Below are positions 6,112 to 6,189 of a stretch of DNA of 6,189 bases, in pieces. Both the position numbers and the translations under genes were made by a program. The notes under the pieces were generated by a model. The model did not search any database, was not told the DNA's origin, and saw only the letters and a list, made by a program, of their open reading frames with translations. The stretch is from Calditrichia bacterium (GTDB lineage Bacteria; Calditrichota; Calditrichia; JAJRVZ01), in NCBI GenBank assembly GCA_030634505.1, contig DAOWAQ010000126.1:1-6189 (forward strand), in the 5' to 3' direction. Every line of letters begins with the position of its first letter. Position 1 is the first letter of the stretch.

Positions 6112-6189
6112 TCCGTTTAATAATTGTGGTATCTGAGTGATATCTTTGACCTCATATAGATTTGAGTGATCTTTTATTAATTCTTCATT
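6097..6189 (-). CDS. Possible C-terminal end of a convergent gene, cut by the window edge
   Basis: On the minus strand one frame is open from the window end for 31 codons to a TGA at 6097-6099; the other two minus frames have stops close to the edge. The translation contains LYEVKDITQIPQLLNGLF, a plausible protein tail with a helical, hydrophobic end. It would overlap the DUF2905-like gene by 15 bases in a tail-to-tail arrangement. The stretch is short, and in AT-rich DNA such a frame can occur by chance. No family is recognised. Confidence 0.35.
   Translation of the reverse strand, partial: NEELIKDHSNLYEVKDITQIPQLLNGLFKS

Noticed and set aside
1..6189. CRISPR array, insertion-sequence transposase or integrase
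   Set aside because: No regularly spaced repeats and no transposase or recombinase frame are visible on either strand.

Overview
The window is AT-rich, uses standard stop codons, and carries purine-rich ribosome binding sites before several genes (GAGG at 1619-1622, AGGA at 1215-1218 and 4988-4991). The main genes encode a signal-peptide-bearing Omp85-type beta-barrel, a DUF4097-like secreted protein and a DUF2905-like membrane protein. This suggests a Gram-negative bacterium of the broad Bacteroidetes/Chlorobi/Ignavibacteria/Calditrichota kind. That placement is an inference from gene content; no marker gene is present.

Left part (1-1434). The window opens inside a small hypothetical gene whose frame is open from base 1 and stops at 399. 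A gene-free stretch of about 300 bases with several short inverted repeats follows. At 701-756 is a decayed tRNA whose 3' half resembles tRNA-Thr(CGU). Next comes a small GIY-YIG nuclease gene (779-994), shortened by an in-frame TGA, and then a second copy of the same tRNA 3' end (1035-1095). In that second copy a 32-base pair of hairpins interrupts the T-loop. The arrangement looks like the footprint of a small mobile or recombining unit associated with a tRNA 3' end. A small zinc-ribbon protein gene (1225-1434) closes this part.

Right part (1630-6111). Four genes run in the same direction with gaps of 8, 16 and 66 bases and probably form an envelope operon. They encode: an outer-membrane barrel with a bactofilin-like stack in place of the usual POTRA domains; a secreted protein built from four copies of an unrecognised domain of about 115 residues; a DUF4097-type exported beta-solenoid protein with repeated TNG motifs; and a small two-helix DUF2905 membrane protein. 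A reasonable but unproven picture is one cell-surface module in which the barrel anchors or passages a periplasmic or surface component and the two exported repeat proteins are its partners.

Right edge. A minus-strand frame open from the window end to 6097 may be the tail of a convergent gene overlapping the last operon gene.
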